Shown piece by piece: positions 50,084 to 64,000 of a DNA stretch of 64,000 bases. The first letter of the stretch is position 1, and each line of letters opens with the position of its first letter. The notes under the pieces are model-generated. The model made no database searches, had not been told where the DNA came from, and worked only from the letters and a program-made list of their open reading frames with translations. The stretch covers positions 26,072,994 to 26,136,993 of the forward strand of contig NC_087252.1 of the NCBI RefSeq assembly GCF_037042905.1, written 5' to 3'. Position numbers and translations under genes: made by a program. Origin of the DNA: Lytechinus pictus (taxonomy: Eukaryota; Echinodermata; Echinoidea; Temnopleuroida; Toxopneustidae).

Positions 50084-52540
50084 TATTTCCAGTAAGTTAA
50101 GTACTAGTATTTCAAATAGGATATTAGACAGAATGCATGATAAAAGTAGAATTTTGATAATACTACGCAAAACAAACATACAAGGAAGGAAAAATGAGAC
50201 ATAAAAACCTGATTCATACATAATATCATACATACTCAATATTATTTATTTCCATTAAAAAAAAAATCAATCATTTTAAAAGACAAGGCAAGAGTTGGTT
50301 TGATTTGAGAATATCAAAAGCATGACATAATACCGGATATGAAATGTAGTATAAACATCATCAATCCATTACAAAAATCAGAAATCAATTACTCTTCTGT
50401 TAAAAATTCCCTTTTTTCAAATAAAAAGGAAAAATACCCTGCAGAGTTAATACAAAATAATGAGGAAATAAAATAAGTTACCTTAAATATGTATTCCTTT
50501 GGATACATCAATATGAGGGTTGTAGCACCATAAAAGCAGCATATATTTCCAATTGAAATGGTTTTCATAAAGAATAAGAAGATATAATGGTATATGTTTA
50601 CTAAACAGGCTTTCAAATGTTTTTTCCTCTCTAATATGCACCAGATTTGATTCTTGAAAGCATGCTAAACAATGATTTCAGTAAAGAAATAAAGACATTA
50701 AGGGGTACATATAAAATATATACACTGTACAATGCAATCAAACACAACTTTACATTAAGCTAAAAAGTTATCTATTCTGCTCAACTTTTAGTTTGAATTT
50801 GCATTTTGGTAGAATTGATAATTAGTACCTGATAAAAGGTGACAGAAATAAATAATAATAATTGTGAATTCATATTGTGCAATTTCTACATGGATATCCT
50901 AAAATGCACACTACAAAAAAGGTGAAAATATAATAGACAAACATGAGTAGGTCAAAACAAAATGGAAGCCAAATATCTTTCTAAAATGCAATACAATGGA
51001 AGGGTCTGATTTATTGAAAACTCTCTTGAAAAAGTTAAGTTTTCAGAAAAAAAATAATTTACAATTCGTTGGATTGAGTGTAGATACCTAAAAAATGTTT
51101 GTGCCATGTTTCGCTACCACTTTAAGGATCCAATCCAGTGTATGTTAATTCCTGCATACACAAAACGACGTAGGATCTGGCAAACACCATAAAAAAATTG
51201 AACAGAATTCATCACAAGTTGACATTAAAAAAACTCCCACAAAGAATATTAAAAATAATTCTCAATATTAGCAAATCTACTCTTCCTGCTACTTAATGAT
51301 GCATATACAAGCATTAAAAAAACCTAAAGAAAATGATCATTAAACTTATAAAATACATGGATATAGTTAAAACAGAGGTAGTGCTATCATTAAATTATAT
51401 CAAACCTAATCACAAATAACAATTACCTAAATTAATAGAGTCAGCAGAACATATGTATAAAGAGATAATTCATTGGTTCAATAAAAGTTTATTTTCAAGG
51501 ATGCACATATCAGGTTACATAAAATGAAATAAATATAATGTTTATTGTCATAAGATTGGTTTGGTTCATATAGTAAAATATCAAGTAAATTCATTCAATT
51601 CTACTTTTCAAACAACATACAACAGCTTATTAGTTGAATACTGAAATAAGAGTTGTTTTTATTTTCGGATTTTTCGGAAGACCACTCCAAAAATTTCCGA
51701 TTGATTTGCTCATTATGGCACTATCATTGTGCATTTTAAGTCACAAATTTGGAACAAGGCAAATACTACCAGGGTATTTATTCCCCATGAAAATTAAAAT
51801 TCAGTAACATTGATTAAAGGCTGAATTCAATTGCTGATTGATAATGTTCCATGATAGGTTTTTTTTCTTCAAATGAACACAACTTCAGCCTTTTGAAAAC
51901 AGTGTTTAAGCTACATTCTGTTTCGATGCTGTATCTTGATTTGTATCTAACTGGGAGCTCTGAATATGCATAACAAACGACAAGCATGCCCTGACATAGC
52001 ACCGCACCTGTTTCATTGCATAATCCATTGATAGCTTTTTTGTTCTTTGATGGAAGACCCCAAGTTATGGCGGTAATGAATAACAGTGCTCAGGGGGCAT
52101 TCCATGAAAGTAGTAGGCACTATCGAACTAAATTGTCAGTGCTGAGACAATATCCGTGAAATCCTTGCTTTTGATTGGCTGAGAAGCACTAGCCTCTGAC
52201 TGTTTCTATAGTAACTGTCAGAGGAAGACAACATTTCATTGCTTGATATTTTCATGAACCGGTCCCCAGGAGTCAAATTCATATACAAAACTACCCCCAT
52301 TCCCAAGTCCAAATTAAACAGTTTGCATATCATGTATGTATCCTATTAGCACACATAATATCAAAGCTTATCAAAAGATTGAAATCCGAGTCTGTACGAC
52401 ATAAACTTTTGTCCCTCTGCAGAAAAAATATATCAAAGTCCTTTTACCGGAGTAGATCTCTTTAGAATGAATCCACATCGGATAATGGAGGGAGCTCAGT
52501 AAGTCTCCCCCAAGACAGTCTTTTCATGTTCATATTCAAA
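50084..52540 (-). other. Probable 3' UTR and downstream region of the BMPER-like gene
   Basis: AT-rich sequence after the stop at 52541. Several TTTATT (AATAAA on the minus strand) hexamers occur, for example near 51777 and 51488, but I cannot choose the real end. No other gene was seen. Confidence 0.4.
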
Positions 52541-63847
<11,307 letters not shown>

Positions 63848-63884
63848 CTGTAAAAGGTGAAAAAGGTTAAAGTCTTGCAGATGT

Positions 63885-63958
63885 CTGATGCAGAAAGAGT
63901 GGCAATCAAATGCAACTCTAAAAAAATCATACTTAGCATGATTTTTAACCAATGAAAA
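63885..63958. mobile_element. Fragment of the 12980-13125 MITE family
   Basis: 'tgcagaaagagtggcaatca' and 'catgatttttaaccaatgaa' match the left half of the element at 12980. Confidence 0.55.
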
Positions 63959-64000
63959 AAGCCCCCTTCTAAATTATGTTTGAAATTTTGATTTGTTTTT

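Overview
This is eukaryotic nuclear DNA: AT-rich, full of introns and dispersed repeats, with no operons. It is most likely from an echinoderm, and a sea urchin is my best guess. The reasons are the Ig-receptor and crossveinless-2-type genes, the (AGT)n and (ATT)n microsatellites, tRNA-derived SINEs ending in '...gcgctatataaat...ATT' tails, and many short TTAA, TA and 3-bp-TSD MITEs of kinds I associate with echinoid genomes. The species assignment is inference.

Three protein-coding genes can be assembled by hand. All lie on the minus strand, with GT-AG introns and reading phases that join exactly. (1) About 4.15-9.55 kb: a compact five-exon gene for a two-Ig-domain type I membrane protein of 342 aa. 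It has a signal-peptide exon at 9449-9524, two one-exon Ig domains, a TM exon and a short tail exon. (2) 17.8-47.8 kb: a 15-exon gene (the first exon non-coding) for a 1095-aa type II membrane protein. It has a short acidic cytoplasmic N-terminus, one TM, an FG-GAP/PQQ-like beta-propeller ectodomain resembling the FAM234/ITFG group, a long acidic low-complexity stretch with an RSRR furin-type site, and a Cys-containing C-terminal segment. (3) 52.5-63.85 kb and beyond the right edge: the last ten coding exons (495 aa) of a BMPER/crossveinless-2 orthologue. Its order is VWC-VWC-VWC-VWD (with GDPH)-C8-TIL-stop.

The rest is mainly repeats. At 0-3.3 kb are a Tc1/mariner-like end, a degenerate 'ctcgc' periodic repeat, a foldback array and a dead non-LTR reverse transcriptase. 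At 6.5-7.7 kb, in Ig-gene intron 1, is a foldback element with a 'TTTGGTCTAAT' array. At 9.7-11.3 kb a mariner-like element holds a nested TTAA foldback. At 11.5-14.6 kb is a roughly 2-kb direct duplication in which one copy has since gained a 122-bp hAT-like foldback. At 24-26.4 kb is an element carrying a 154-bp tandem array. At 29.8-34.9 kb an old ~120-bp satellite is split by two unrelated elements. At 39.7-42.3 kb are more foldback elements. A 310-bp (AGT)n tract lies at 43.2-43.5 kb, and a pyrimidine-rich spacer lies at 48.3-49.6 kb between genes 2 and 3. Within gene 3 there are two decayed partial copies of a VWD exon and an 11-unit minisatellite. No CRISPR, rRNA or intact tRNA gene was seen.

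The three genes need not act together. The BMPER-like gene encodes a secreted BMP modulator, the Ig gene a surface receptor or adhesion molecule, and the propeller gene a surface glycoprotein of unknown role.
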